Positions 34,214 through 43,599 of a stretch of 64,000 bases of DNA are shown here, piece after piece. Under the pieces are notes generated by a model. It was not told where the DNA came from, did not search any database, and worked only from the letters and a program-made list of their open reading frames with translations. A program made the translations under genes and the position numbers. Each line of letters starts with the position of its first letter. Within the stretch, counting starts at the first letter, position 1. Source of the stretch: Lentisalinibacter salinarum. Lineage in GTDB: Bacteria; Pseudomonadota; Gammaproteobacteria; Steroidobacterales; Woeseiaceae. Location of the stretch: NCBI RefSeq assembly GCF_040706555.1, contig NZ_JAPDRH010000004.1, forward strand, positions 415,588 to 479,587, given 5' to 3'.

Positions 34214-34834
34214 TTACTTCGCATCCAGGATTGGTCTGTAGAACTTGGTGAATACCATCTCATCCGCGTTTGCGATGTGGCATCCTGCACAGGCTTCGAC
34301 CGGTTGGGCAGCCGCCGTTTCTGCATAAGGTGGCGCGTGGTGACCGAAGTTGAAGAATCCCCAGCCGTTACTCTCTTTGAAGCGTCGGCTGTCCTTGACA
34401 GAGATATCGATGCCATTGCGAGCCGAGGGGAAGTAGCCGCGACCGGAAACCTCGATGGACGAGCCGTCCGGGTTCGTTGCAGGAGTTGTCAGCTGCAGCT
34501 CTTTCAGCAGGATCGTGCCCTCTGGCCACTCTCCAGTTGCGCGATAGGCGCGGAAAGCGGTCTGATGCACGTACACGTTATGGTACTCGGGGAACGGTGC
34601 GGCGCCGCCGTTCAGTGCGTGCGGCGTCAGCGGGGAGCCCAGGAAAACCCACTGGTGATAGTCCGTCGGCAGCGTGAGTTCTCCTTCGGCGGTCCACTTC
34701 GGGCCCCAGTCGTTATTCTGCGCCATCGTCTGGCCCTGTCCGGCTGGCGCACTGACGGTCAGAGCGATTATCACGGCAACGGCGGTTGCCATGGTAATGA
34801 CCGTGATTGCAGCATTGTGTCGCAGGTTGTACAT
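34214..34834 (-). CDS. Cytochrome P460-family protein
   Basis: The 206-residue periplasmic protein has an N-terminal signal anchor, the P460 domain (TDYHQWVFLGSPLTPHALNGG, FPEYHNVYVHQTAFRAYRATGEWPEGTILLKELQ) and a single c-type heme site CAGCH (182-186) near the C-terminus. Cytochromes P460 oxidise hydroxylamine or detoxify NO-type species in other bacteria. Whether this one does is not shown. It lies upstream of the VOC/PNPOx pair on the same strand with 67 bp between. Confidence 0.88.
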   Translation of the reverse strand: MYNLRHNAAITVITMATAVAVIIALTVSAPAGQGQTMAQNNDWGPKWTAEGELTLPTDYHQWVFLGSPLTPHALNGGAAPFPEYHNVYVHQTAFRAYRATGEWPEGTILLKELQLTTPATNPDGSSIEVSGRGYFPSARNGIDISVKDSRRFKESNGWGFFNFGHHAPPYAETAAAQPVEACAGCHIANADEMVFTKFYRPILDAK

Positions 34835-34881
34835 GGTGTTTACCTCTCAGGAGTTGCAATAGTGGGTTGCCTTTATCCGCT

Positions 34882-35298
34882 TTACGGGCGCGGGGGTGTC
34901 CGCCGGGTTTCGAGCCAGCGGACGGAACTTGAACTATCGGACCGGGACTCACTGGTGGCGCTCAGCGCAACTACGATGAGGACACCTGCCCCCATCACGA
35001 GGTAGTACGCCAGAACGAGACCGTTCCAGCCGAATAGGAACGGCGCGGTGACGAAGCCGGCGGCCGCCAGCATGTCGAGCACCAGGTGCGCGCGAAACGA
35101 CAGCGCGCCGAACAAGCCGAAGTCATAGTCGGTGGCCAGGCTGTAGCCCACGAGCACGATGCCCGCCGCGACCGACAGCCATATCGCCAACGTCGAAGCC
35201 GCACTTAACCCCAGCAGGAAAGGCAGGACGATGAGTCCGACGGCGGCGGTGTAGTCGAGTAATCCGTGAGTTTTGGGTGTAAGGATCCTGAAGTTCAT
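34882..35298 (-). CDS. SPW-repeat-like membrane protein
   Basis: The 138-residue protein has four hydrophobic helices (about 12-32, 35-55, 66-90 and 92-112), with TPKTHGLLDYTAAVGLIVLPFLLGLS and FRAHLVLDMLAAAGFVTAPFLFGW repeats that resemble SPW-type membrane proteins. Its function is unknown. It is divergent from the AraC regulator gene at 35419 (120 bp apart) and leads the minus-strand set containing cytochrome P460, so the regulator may control this set. Confidence 0.75.
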   Translation of the reverse strand: MNFRILTPKTHGLLDYTAAVGLIVLPFLLGLSAASTLAIWLSVAAGIVLVGYSLATDYDFGLFGALSFRAHLVLDMLAAAGFVTAPFLFGWNGLVLAYYLVMGAGVLIVVALSATSESRSDSSSSVRWLETRRTPPRP

Positions 35299-35418
35299 GC
35301 GGTCTCTCCGTTTCGGGCACCGGCTGGCGGTGCGTCAGTGTCTGGAGAGCGATACTGGCAGATGTAGCGAGACTATGTGTATCATCTAGTCCCGATAATT
35401 ATACGGAACGTCTCAAAA

Positions 35419-36243
35419 ATGGCCGATCGACTTGTCTGGCTTCTGAACCGCTTTGAGTTACGAGCGAGAGTGTTCCAAGCCGGCCCACTGAGCTGCAGCG
35501 CCGTGGCGCCCGCAGATCCTGCGACGGGCCTTCTGCACATCCTCCGGGCCGGGAGCGTCCGGCTTGTTTCCGATGACGGCGCCGAACTCGAGCTGCACGA
35601 GCCGAGCGCATTTTTCTACATGAACCCGACCCGGCACCGCATCGAGCCACTCGACGATGATGTCTCTATCGTCTGCTCGACGTTCGAGTTCGGCATTGGT
35701 CAAGGAAATCCGCTGCAGACGGCTCTTCCAGATCTGTTCGTGCTGCGCCTCGCTGATTCGCCCGCGCTCGAGCTCACGCTCCGGCAGTTGTTCAGGGAGG
35801 TGGCTGAAGACCACTGCGGCCGGGATGCGATCCTCGACCGACTCAGCGAGGTAACGCTCATCCTGATCCTGCGCGACCTGATGGATCAGCATCGCTTGGA
35901 CATCGGTCTGCTCGCAGGTCTCTCCGACCCAAAGCTGATGCGCGCAATCAATGCGATCCACGAGCGCCCCGATTACAACTGGACGCTCGACAAGATGGCC
36001 GAGACGGCGCTGATGTCCCGCGCTCGCTTTGCGGAGCGCTTTCATGATGTGGTGGGCATGACGCCAGGCGCCTACCTTAGTGACTGGCGCCTTGGGCTCG
36101 CTAAATCGATGTTACTGAAGGGTGCGTCCGTGCAGACAATCGCGGCCGATGTCGGTTACGGTTCGGCCAGCGCGCTGTCGCGTCACTTCTCCAGCCGCTG
36201 CGGAATGTCGCCAACGGAATGGCGCCGCTCGATGCAGGCCTGA
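35419..36243 (+). CDS. AraC-family regulator with N-terminal cupin
   Basis: The 274-residue protein has an N-terminal cupin_6-like sensor (about 1-145: RVFQAGPLSCSAVAPADPATGLLHILRAGSVRLVSDDG) and a C-terminal AraC DNA-binding domain (about 185-272: LDKMAETALMSRARFAERFHDVVGMTPGAYLSDWRLGLAKSMLLKGASVQTIAADVGYGSASALSRHF). The effector is unknown. It is divergent from the membrane protein / cytochrome P460 genes, its likely targets by position. ATG at 35419 is preferred over an upstream in-frame start. Confidence 0.9.
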   Translation: MADRLVWLLNRFELRARVFQAGPLSCSAVAPADPATGLLHILRAGSVRLVSDDGAELELHEPSAFFYMNPTRHRIEPLDDDVSIVCSTFEFGIGQGNPLQTALPDLFVLRLADSPALELTLRQLFREVAEDHCGRDAILDRLSEVTLILILRDLMDQHRLDIGLLAGLSDPKLMRAINAIHERPDYNWTLDKMAETALMSRARFAERFHDVVGMTPGAYLSDWRLGLAKSMLLKGASVQTIAADVGYGSASALSRHFSSRCGMSPTEWRRSMQA

Positions 36244-36249
36244 CGGGAT

Positions 36250-36834
36250 TCAGGCAAGCAGCTCTGCTACGCGTCTCCTTAACGTGGGAAGCAACGTCGC
36301 TTCCACCTGCGGGTTGTTGCGCAGCCACGGGGCATTGCGCGGACTGGGGTGCGGCAGCGGGATGGAGTCCGGCCAGAACGCAGTCCAATTGGCGACGTTA
36401 GCGGTTAGAGTTGCGGCGCTTGCCGCACCCAAATGCCAGCGCTGTGCGTGCAGCCCGATCAGCACCGTAAGTTCCACGGCCGGCAGCTGTGCAAGCAATG
36501 GCTCGCGCCACGCGGCAGCGCATTCTTTTCGCGGGGGCAGATCACCGCCCTTTGCGGTGCCCGGATAGCAGAAACCCATCGGCAGGATCGCAACTTTCGT
36601 CGCATCGTAGAAGGTCTGATGGTCGATCCCGAGCCAGGCACGCAGCCGATTGCCGGACGCGTCGTCGAATGGGACGCCGCTTGCATGCGCGCGCCGTCCG
36701 GGTGCTTGGCCCGCAATCAGAATTCGCGCAGTTGGCGATGCCTGCACCAAGGGATTCGGGCCGAGCGGCAGGTCTTCGCAGAGACGGCAACGGCGTACCT
36801 TTACAAGAAGCTGTTGCAGGGATTCGCTTCGCAT
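36250..36834 (-). CDS. Uracil-DNA glycosylase-family protein
   Basis: The 194-residue protein has an N-terminal CRLCEDLPLGPNPLVQ, then IAGQAPGRRAHASGVPFDDASGNRLRAWLG, PMGFCYPGTAKGGDLPPRKECA and a C-terminal HPSPRNAPWLRNNP. These are the conserved motifs of a small uracil-DNA glycosylase-like family. Residues GQAPG and HPSPRN would form the active site and DNA-intercalation loop. Removal of uracil is the family role and is not tested for this branch. The gene is convergent with the AraC regulator gene (6 bp between stops). Confidence 0.88.
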   Translation of the reverse strand: MRSESLQQLLVKVRRCRLCEDLPLGPNPLVQASPTARILIAGQAPGRRAHASGVPFDDASGNRLRAWLGIDHQTFYDATKVAILPMGFCYPGTAKGGDLPPRKECAAAWREPLLAQLPAVELTVLIGLHAQRWHLGAASAATLTANVANWTAFWPDSIPLPHPSPRNAPWLRNNPQVEATLLPTLRRRVAELLA

Positions 36835-36900
36835 GAGTTTCCACAATCCAGAATCCAGCGAATCAAATCGGGGCGGGTGCTCGGCGCCCGCCTCGATGCC

Positions 36901-37380
36901 TTACAGAGAACCTGCCTCCGTATGCTCGATCTTACGCCAGTTCTTCTCCGCCTTCGCGATGGTGCCGGCACGGTCCTTCTGGAATTCGGTGAAGATCGCC
37001 TCGTTCAGGAAAACGTACAGCTTGCCGTTCCGCACGGCCGCGTAGCGCGGGTCTCCGTCAAATTTCTTCGCGACCGACACGCCGAACGTGCAGAAGCCGC
37101 CGAACTGCGGCAGGTAACTGGACGGCGAACCCTCGAATGCCTGCTTGTTGGCTTCGCTCGTAAAGTAGTACGCGACGCCGTCGTGCACGGCGGTATATGT
37201 CGCGGTGCCGTCGATGCGGTTGCCGAGATCGATAAAGGCGACGGGATCCACGCCATGCAGGCCGAGGGGGGCACCGGCTGCCGTGAGTCCCGTAGCCGTG
37301 TTGTACTCATCGGCGGCGTAAGCCGCCGTCGCGCCGAGCAAGCCGAGAAATACGAGTGCGGTGGTTTTCACAATGTTCAT
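36901..37380 (-). CDS. Secreted YHS-domain protein
   Basis: The 159-residue protein has a signal peptide (MNIVKTTALVFLGLLGATAAYAA) followed by a YHS-type domain (LGLHGVDPVAFIDLGNRIDGTATYTAVHDGVAYYFTSEANKQAFEGSPSSYLPQFGGFC), often implicated in metal binding. The conserved Cys in GGFCTFGVS is present. The likely location is the periplasm and the function is unknown. A strong Shine-Dalgarno-like GAGA precedes the ATG at 37380. Isolated gene. Confidence 0.88.
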   Translation of the reverse strand: MNIVKTTALVFLGLLGATAAYAADEYNTATGLTAAGAPLGLHGVDPVAFIDLGNRIDGTATYTAVHDGVAYYFTSEANKQAFEGSPSSYLPQFGGFCTFGVSVAKKFDGDPRYAAVRNGKLYVFLNEAIFTEFQKDRAGTIAKAEKNWRKIEHTEAGSL

Positions 37381-37563
37381 GATGATCTCTCCAGTTTTGA
37401 ATGAATGTCAGTGGACGCAGCGCACTCTAGGTGCGCACTGAGGGCTGGACAATGCGTTCGTAGCGATTTGAGACGAGATGTCACGGTTTCGGGACGATGC
37501 GAAAAGTCGATAGGGCGCTTTCGGGGGTCTGTATGTACTCACGAATCAACCGGAGATCTATCC

Positions 37564-38280
37564 ATGTCGTATCCTGAATTGCATCTTGTTAGCCATAAAC
37601 TCTGCCCTTACGTGCAGCGTGCACGTATCGTGTTGGCGGAAAAGCACATACCTCATGCGATCGAGTTCATTGACTTGTCCCGCAAACCGGATTGGTTTCT
37701 GAAGATCTCGCCGCTTGGAAAGGTCCCTGTGCTGTGCGTCGACGGCAGGCCGATGTTCGAGTCCGCGGTCATCGCCGAGTATCTTGACGAAATATCGCCG
37801 GGCTCGCTGCACCCAACCGACTCATTCGCGAAAGCTGAGAACCGTTCATGGATCGAGTTCGCGTCGGCTGTACTCAACTCGATTGCGGTTTTTTATCGTG
37901 CGACCGACGAGCGCGCATTATCCGCTGCAGCGGTGACACTGCGCGAGCGCTTCGAGCGTCTGGAGCGCGCATTGCGCGGCGGACCGTGGTTCAACGGGGA
38001 ATCCTTCTCGCTGGTTGATGCCGCGTTCGGTCCGGTGTTCCGTTACTTTGAGGTAATCGAGGAGTACGGTGACTTCGGCTTCTTCGAAGGCCTGTCGCGC
38101 GTGGAGGCCTGGCGCTATTCGCTGGCCGCGCGGCCGTCCGTCTCCAATGCGGTCGTTGATGACTATCGCGAGCGACTCAGGGCGTTTTTTCTGGGGCTGG
38201 ATTCGCAACTTGGGAGGCTGACCGAAGCGGCAGAGTTCGGCGAGGAACGCAAGGGCGGCAATGGTGCGGGCGCGGACTAG
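37564..38280 (+). CDS. Glutathione S-transferase
   Basis: A 238-residue protein with thioredoxin-like N-terminal domain (SHKLCPYVQRARIVLAEKHIPHAIEFIDLSRKPDWFLKISPLGKVPVL, ending in MFESAVIAEYLDE) and an all-helical C-terminal domain. The CPYV motif puts a Cys at the catalytic position, as in Omega/Beta-type GSTs. The substrate is unknown. GGAG lies 9 nt upstream of the ATG. A strong hairpin follows 24 bp after the stop. Confidence 0.92.
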   Translation: MSYPELHLVSHKLCPYVQRARIVLAEKHIPHAIEFIDLSRKPDWFLKISPLGKVPVLCVDGRPMFESAVIAEYLDEISPGSLHPTDSFAKAENRSWIEFASAVLNSIAVFYRATDERALSAAAVTLRERFERLERALRGGPWFNGESFSLVDAAFGPVFRYFEVIEEYGDFGFFEGLSRVEAWRYSLAARPSVSNAVVDDYRERLRAFFLGLDSQLGRLTEAAEFGEERKGGNGAGAD

Positions 38281-38303
38281 AACAAATTGTTTCGCCCGCG
38301 GTG

Positions 38304-38328
38304 CCCGGCACGGTATCACCGTGCCGGG
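38304..38328 (+). terminator. Perfect 10-bp hairpin after the GST gene
   Basis: CCCGGCACGG (38304-38313), loop TATCA and CCGTGCCGGG (38319-38328) form a perfect stem. There is no long T-run after it (TAGTTTG), so the site may be a weak or factor-dependent terminator. Confidence 0.6.
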
Positions 38329-38621
38329 TAGTTTGCGGCACGCTAATCCCCGGTTCCAGTCGGAAGGGTCGCTCAAGAGCGACAGATCGCCAACGGCACG
38401 CGCAAATAGAAATTGTCGGAGAACGCTAGTCCACGTCAGTCGCCCGAGCACACAAATCGCGACGGAGCGCAAAGTTCTCTACGATGGAGGGTAGAGACTC
38501 CGCTCGACGCAGGACTCTGGAACTCGAAACGTCTCCATGCGGATCGACCTAGACGGTATGGCATAACGGCCGATTGATTCTAAGCAGAGTTTTCTGGCAT
38601 GCCATCAAGTTACTCCACCCG

Positions 38622-38909
38622 CACACAAAAGTGCGACATTGGCTATTTTTGGTCCCGAACAGGCGAGAACGAATATTCGACCAAGGCCGGACTGTGAGGC
38701 ACCCTCATCATGTTCTTACTCAAATAGCCACATGAACAATTGCCCGCATCGCCGAAAAATTTACGTTGCGCCGATGATGGATTGGACGGATGGAGCCGGA
38801 AAAGCGGTGGAGGATCAGCGGCTTACGTATCCAGTGTGTTGCGAGGACGCACGAATGTCGCAACCTGTTTTCTGAATGCATGATGCAGATTGGCGACTTG
38901 CACAGGATG
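38622..38909 (+). repeat. dusA-fragment repeat module, copy 4
   Basis: Left arm GTGCGACATTGG (38631-38642), dusA-like core 38732-38790 reading MNNCPHRRKIYVAPMMDWTD with its frame open past the core to MSQPVF, right arm GACGCACGAATGTCGCAACC and tail CTGTTTTCTG, then GCAGATTGGCGACTTGCAC. The leader is diverged (TTCTTACTC in place of ATTCCTGCC). The wider gap 38329-39125 has no other recognisable gene. Confidence 0.82.
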
Positions 38910-39125
38910 TAGCGGTGCGGAAATTTGATGTTGATCTCCGTGCACTCAAATAGAGGGTCCGCGTCCGACCCATACAAGCCGCCAGTCCGCTCATGGATCC
39001 CCCGTCCTCTCCACCGCTGATACCGCGCATGCCCGAGTCAGTCAGCACGTTGAGGACTCTCCGCAGGACGGCGACCGTATTCGTTATTGCTCTATAGCGA
39101 TGAGCGTATCTGCGAGGTACCGGAC

Positions 39126-41798
39126 TCAGTACCTCTGCGTTTCGGGACTGACGGACGCGATCGAGCCGAGTTTCCGCAGGCTCTGCAGCGCGCGGGCCCG
39201 GTAAAGTTCGGCGCCCTGTTCGCGTGCCACGGCGCGCGCGGCACAGAAGTCCGCTTCCGGCCCGTTCGGAGAGCCGGCACGGGGGCAGCCGGCCAGTGCC
39301 AGTTCGCCCCGCAGCCGATACAATTCAGGCCTCGCGAGGCGGTCACCGAATCGCTCGGAGACCTCGAACGCCTGCCTGATGGATTCTGACGCGTCATCCA
39401 GTCTGCCGGCCGCGAGCTGTGCCTCCGCTGCCAGCGACAGCTGAAACGCACGGAACAGCATCACCGGTAAGCCGCGCAGCAGCGCGAGACCGTCGGTTAT
39501 CTTTTCCAGGCCCGTCGCGGTGCTCCCCAGACGTGTTTCGGCCCAGCCTGCGTAGATTCGCGCCCAGATCTGCCACAGCGAAAAGCCGTGCTCCCCGGCT
39601 ATCGATGCGCCTTCGGCGGAGAATCGCGCTGTTGAGTGAGCATCACCGCTGGCCGCGGACGCGGCGGCGGACATCACGAGAGTGGCGATCGTCATATAGG
39701 GGTGCCCGACGGCGCGCGCGTGTGCTACCGCCGTGTCGATCAACAGCCTCGCGTCTTCGGGCTTCCCCGCCAGGGCGCAACCCCATGCGCTGAAGAATCC
39801 GGCACAGACACCGACGTTATGGTCGCTCGTATGCGCATTGTGGAGCGTGCAGCCGCGACCCATCACCGTAGGGCCCTCGCCGATCAAACCGCAGAGCGAC
39901 AGACCTTCCTTGGTCTGCTGCCGGACCGCACGGACGTCGCCAAACATCAGCGCAGTACTCCATCTCGCGTGGTGGACATCGAGCAGGAGTTCCCGTGATT
40001 GCAGCGTCTCCGCCGTGCGGGCGAGTTCATCTGCAGTCTCCTGCGCCCGGCTGAGCGGACCCACACTCATATAGTAGGCCCACAGCGCCCACAGTATCGA
40101 GAAGCGCTGAGGTGATTGCTCGCTCCCGGCCGCGAGACGCCGCGCGCGCTCGTGGCACAGGCGCACCGAATCGGAGCCGGCTCCCTCGACCGCGGCAAGG
40201 GTGCTGCCGAGACTCGCCTGCAGGCTGGCCTCTCGAATACTCCGGAATTCGGGCTCGGGCACGGACCGGATCAGTTGCAGGGCGCGACGCAGGTGCCGAA
40301 GCGCAACAGAATGTGCGGCGCGGCGGCGGCAGGTTGCGGCCGCGCTCTGACTGGCGTGAATCGCCAGTTCGGTAGCGAACGCTCGCTCGAAATGATGAGC
40401 ACTGGCCGCAGCACGAATCCCCGCGGTCGCATCCCCTCCGGCCTTCAGGGCCACGGCACAGGCGTGATGCAGCTCACGGCGCCTGGACGCAGGCATCTTC
40501 TTCCCGATTTGCTCGCGCAGCGCCGCATTGGCAAGAAAATACGGGGCAGGGGAATGCCGCTCTCCGGTCGCTGCACCCGCAAGCTCGCGTCGCAGGATTC
40601 CTTCGTCTTCCAGTCGCCCGAGCGTTCCCCTGATGACGCGCTCCGAATCGCCGGTCACGGCGGCGATGGCGTCAAGGGTGAACGGCTCACCAACGATGTC
40701 GGCCGCTTCCAGGACCCGCCTGACCGTCGCGTCCGCAGCTTCCAGATACCGATCAGCCGCCCGCGCCGCGCGCACGCGACCGCTGACGCCGTTCGATGCC
40801 AGTACAGTTGCGACGCCGGCTTCTCTGGCTCGCTCACACACCGCTGCAGCCCGATCTTGGTCGGATGTCACGGAGACCGACGTGATGACGAAGAGGATCG
40901 GAGCGGCTATCGGGTTCTCCAGCGTCTCCAGCCACTGGAGGGTCGGCGTGTCGCACCACTGGAGATCTTCGATAACGACGATCAAAGGCCGGTCGGCTGC
41001 GATCGCCTTCAGTCCGCCATTGAGTTCGGCCAACATGCGAGTGCGCGTCACGCCGGCAGTGACCTGCCTCAGAACGTCACGTTCCTCTTCACCGATTGAC
41101 GATGGCAATTCGGCGAGCCATGTGGGAGCAAGACGGCGGAGATGCGAAGCGATGCTCGCTCCGCCGGGTCCCTGACACAGGTCATCCAAGGCCTCGATCA
41201 GCGGATGATACGGATCATCCGAACCGAAGTTCTCTCTGCATCTGCCGATGCAGACGCGCCAGCTACGCCCTGCGACGAGATGGCGGAGCAGATAATGTAC
41301 GAGCGCATTGTTGGATAGGCTGTCGCGGCCACGCACCCAGGCCATCCGGCTTGCCCCGCCGGATTCCGATAACCACCGCGCAACGTCGGCAATTTCCCGC
41401 GAGAGTTGTTTCCCGTCGCCATCGAATCCCTCATGGGCCGCCTCATCGACACAGCCGGACGTCCGTGATTCCCGTGCAGGGCGCTTGCAATCGTGGACGA
41501 ACCGGAAGCCCCGCCGATGCACGGTCTCGATATATCGTGGTCGATGGGCATTGTCTCCAAGCGCCTGCCGCAGTTCGTAAATACACGAACTGAGCGTCGC
41601 GTCGGAGACGCTGCAATCGGGCCACACCGTCTCGAACAATTCCGCCTTGGTGACGACGTCGCCAGCGCGGCCCGCCAGCGTATAGAGCACGGCCAGTGAC
41701 TTCGGCGTGACTCGTACTTCCTCGCGCCCGTCGAACAGCCCCTGCACCGGGTGGACGCGATACGAACCGAATCGCACTGGAGCGCCATCGTTCGGCAT
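39126..41798 (-). CDS. Large regulator: winged-helix domain, degenerate ATPase and TPR-like repeats
   Basis: In the 890-residue protein, an OmpR/CadC-type winged helix (about 8-105: RVTPKSLAVLYTLAGRAGDVVTKAELFETVWPDCSVSDATLSSCIYELRQALGD) is followed by an AAA/STAND-like ATPase region with a Walker B-like LIVVIEDLQWCDTPTLQWLE. The segment where the Walker A loop should be (SRMAWVRGRDSLSNNALVHYLL) lacks GxxGxGKS. A long helical, TPR-like C-terminus follows. GGGAGGAG precedes the ATG at 41798. It is divergent from the cupin gene at 41983, a possible target. The signal is unknown. Confidence 0.85.
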   Translation of the reverse strand: MPNDGAPVRFGSYRVHPVQGLFDGREEVRVTPKSLAVLYTLAGRAGDVVTKAELFETVWPDCSVSDATLSSCIYELRQALGDNAHRPRYIETVHRRGFRFVHDCKRPARESRTSGCVDEAAHEGFDGDGKQLSREIADVARWLSESGGASRMAWVRGRDSLSNNALVHYLLRHLVAGRSWRVCIGRCRENFGSDDPYHPLIEALDDLCQGPGGASIASHLRRLAPTWLAELPSSIGEEERDVLRQVTAGVTRTRMLAELNGGLKAIAADRPLIVVIEDLQWCDTPTLQWLETLENPIAAPILFVITSVSVTSDQDRAAAVCERAREAGVATVLASNGVSGRVRAARAADRYLEAADATVRRVLEAADIVGEPFTLDAIAAVTGDSERVIRGTLGRLEDEGILRRELAGAATGERHSPAPYFLANAALREQIGKKMPASRRRELHHACAVALKAGGDATAGIRAAASAHHFERAFATELAIHASQSAAATCRRRAAHSVALRHLRRALQLIRSVPEPEFRSIREASLQASLGSTLAAVEGAGSDSVRLCHERARRLAAGSEQSPQRFSILWALWAYYMSVGPLSRAQETADELARTAETLQSRELLLDVHHARWSTALMFGDVRAVRQQTKEGLSLCGLIGEGPTVMGRGCTLHNAHTSDHNVGVCAGFFSAWGCALAGKPEDARLLIDTAVAHARAVGHPYMTIATLVMSAAASAASGDAHSTARFSAEGASIAGEHGFSLWQIWARIYAGWAETRLGSTATGLEKITDGLALLRGLPVMLFRAFQLSLAAEAQLAAGRLDDASESIRQAFEVSERFGDRLARPELYRLRGELALAGCPRAGSPNGPEADFCAARAVAREQGAELYRARALQSLRKLGSIASVSPETQRY

Positions 41799-41982
41799 GC
41801 GCAGTCTCCTCCCCCATCGCGGTCCAGACTGTCGACTGTCTCCCACAATAATCCCAAAGTTTTCCAAAAACTACCTCAAGACTTCCAGCACCCGGTCTGA
41901 TGCACTCGATTCGGGGACGTCCGAACGCTTGGCGCGGACGTCCCGCAACGAACCGAACCATCTGGAACCCGGGAGGAGAGAG

Positions 41983-42513
41983 ATGAAAAGAAATAATTGC
42001 AAACGGGGACGAATCCGCCGTTCGAGCGCATTCTGCGCGGCCGTGTCCGGCGCCATCCTGAGTCTCGTGGCCCTGCCTACAATTGCCGATCACGGCGGGC
42101 CGCACGTGGAAGAGATCGCGAGGGGCACATTTATCGACGCCGTCAGCCTCACTGTGCGGAACAAGATCGCCGGGCGCGCGACTCACGTCACTCACGTCAA
42201 CGACGCTTCCGATCAGCTCATCCTTCACATCACGCTCGATCCCGGCGCGATAGGGGGGTGGCATGGCCATGGCCAGGCCACGGGTTTCCTGGTCAATCTG
42301 GGTCCCGGTACTCTCACGAATTACGTCGGAGACACCTGCGCGCCGCGTCAGATCTACCCGGGGCAGGCGTTCGTGGACCCGGGCCACGGCACGGTACATG
42401 GCGTCAGGAACGACAGTAACGAGAAAGTGGTACTCATCGCCGTCTTCTTCGGGGTGAAAGGCGCGCCCGTGCTGCCGGACAACGCCCCAGATGACTGCAC
42501 TGCTATTCCATAA
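41983..42513 (+). CDS. Secreted cupin protein
   Basis: The 176-residue protein has a hydrophobic signal (FCAAVSGAILSLVALPTIA) and a single cupin domain with putative metal ligands in GGWHGHGQATGF and a later His pair in PGHGTVHGV. The function is unknown, and RmlC-like enzymatic or binding roles are all possible. GGGAGGAGAG is directly before the ATG. The gene is divergent from the large winged-helix regulator, with 184 bp between starts. Confidence 0.85.
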   Translation: MKRNNCKRGRIRRSSAFCAAVSGAILSLVALPTIADHGGPHVEEIARGTFIDAVSLTVRNKIAGRATHVTHVNDASDQLILHITLDPGAIGGWHGHGQATGFLVNLGPGTLTNYVGDTCAPRQIYPGQAFVDPGHGTVHGVRNDSNEKVVLIAVFFGVKGAPVLPDNAPDDCTAIP

Positions 42514-42611
42514 CGCGGATCATGTTCCGGATTTCCGTCTCATGCATGGCGTGACTCGACCCTCGTAACCGGCGCCGAGGCCGCAGATGACGGGCAAACA
42601 TCTCTGCAAAT

Positions 42612-42704
42612 TTGAATGCAAAGGCCATCAGCGTATTCGACCTCTTCAAGATCGCCATCGGCCCCTCCAGTTCCTACACGGAGGGGCCGATGAAGGCGGC
42701 GGAG
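42612..42704 (+). pseudogene. Remnant of an L-serine dehydratase (sdaA) 5' end
   Basis: The frame reads KAISVFDLFKIAIGPSSSYTEGPMKAAEQ, which matches the N-terminus of iron-sulfur L-serine ammonia-lyases (ISVFDLFKIGIGPSSSHTVGPM). The conserved His is Tyr here and the match ends after about 30 residues, with the rest of the enzyme absent. It is a short relic of a deleted or transferred gene. Confidence 0.75.
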
Positions 42705-43135
42705 CAGACGGCAGTCGTACATTCAGTAGCCGTGAGGGACTTAGGCGGGAAACTCTATGGGAGGCGAAAGGGATCGGAAGGGGGTCATCAGTCCCTGATA
42801 GGAGTTGCGCTATAGGCAATGTTGACCCCTTTAGCGTGTACCGCCTCTTTTTTTGCTGTCCCGTTCCGACCAGAACTAAAACAGATACTCAAGGGCAGAC
42901 ACGAGAAAATTCGCGGTCAGCGTTGGCGGCTCTGTGGGCCGTGGTCGGTCTGGTAGGTCTCCTCAGCCCGTTCGCCCCGTGCGGAGGCGCTCATGAGGCC
43001 TTATAGGCGGTACAGGGGGTACAGATCTGTGTCAAATAAGCCTTTTCTATAGCCATTTGGTTAGATGTGAGACAGCTGAGCGAACATCGAAGGGCCAGTT
43101 GCGGAGCCGCCCCGCGTACAGGTTGGCATCCCATT
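42705..43135. other. Intergenic stretch after the sdaA remnant
   Basis: No gene was recognised. A frame around 42940-43005 encodes a hydrophobic stretch (ALWAVVGLVGLLSPFAPCGG) but lacks a supported start. The region may be decayed coding sequence. Confidence 0.4.
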
Positions 43136-43567
43136 GGGTCGGAAGCGGTCATTCGATTACAACCGGCGGTACGTTAGATATCGCGGCCGAAAAAGCGAAT
43201 GAACAGGTAGGGAGAGCATCTTTCGGGGAGGGAAGGGCGAGCCCAATTTCGGGATGTGTCGCCCTCCATATCAACCAAGAAACGGATTAGCCGGAAATCA
43301 AAAGTGCGTCATTGCCGGTGCGACTCGGTGCGACATTGGTCATTTTCGGATCAAAACAGGCCGGATCACATTCACGGCCAGAGCCCAGCGGGTGCGCATG
43401 CCTATGACATTCCTGCCATGAGCCACATCAATAATTGCCCACATCGCCGAGAAATACAGGTTGCGCTGAAGATGGATTGGACGGATGAATTTGGATTAGC
43501 GTTTTAGGATCAGTGGCTTACGGATTCAGTGTACCGGGGAGTCGCACCGATGTCGCACCCTGATATC
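43136..43567 (+). repeat. dusA-fragment repeat module, copy 5
   Basis: A complete copy: left block GGGTCGGAAGCGGTCATTC and GGGAGAGCATCTTTC, left arms GTGCGTCATTGCC, GGTGCGACTC, GGTGCGACATTGG (43305-43340), dusA-like core 43428-43486 (INNCPHRREIQVALKMDWTD, start codon mutated to ATC), right arm GTCGCACCGATGTCGCACC. Inverted arms are clear (GTGCGAC versus GTCGCAC). Confidence 0.85.
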
Positions 43568-43573
43568 TTGTGC

Positions 43574-43599
43574 ACTTGGCTTGGCTTGGCTTGGCTTGC
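43574..43599. repeat. CTTGG pentanucleotide tandem repeat
   Basis: About five units of CTTGG directly after the dusA-fragment module, followed by a TGCAACTTGCAACGTGCAAC tract. It lies about 190 bp upstream of the AraC regulator start, where slippage could affect spacing of a promoter (speculative). Confidence 0.7.

Noticed and set aside
42900..43006. Hydrophobic frame ALWAVVGLVGLLSPFAP as a small membrane protein
   Set aside because: No supported start or Shine-Dalgarno, and the frame upstream is noise.
43256..43507. Open frame containing MSHINNCPHRREIQV and similar frames at 38639 and 50066
   Set aside because: These frames only read through the repeated dusA fragment and stop soon after it. 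They are parts of repeat modules, not genes.
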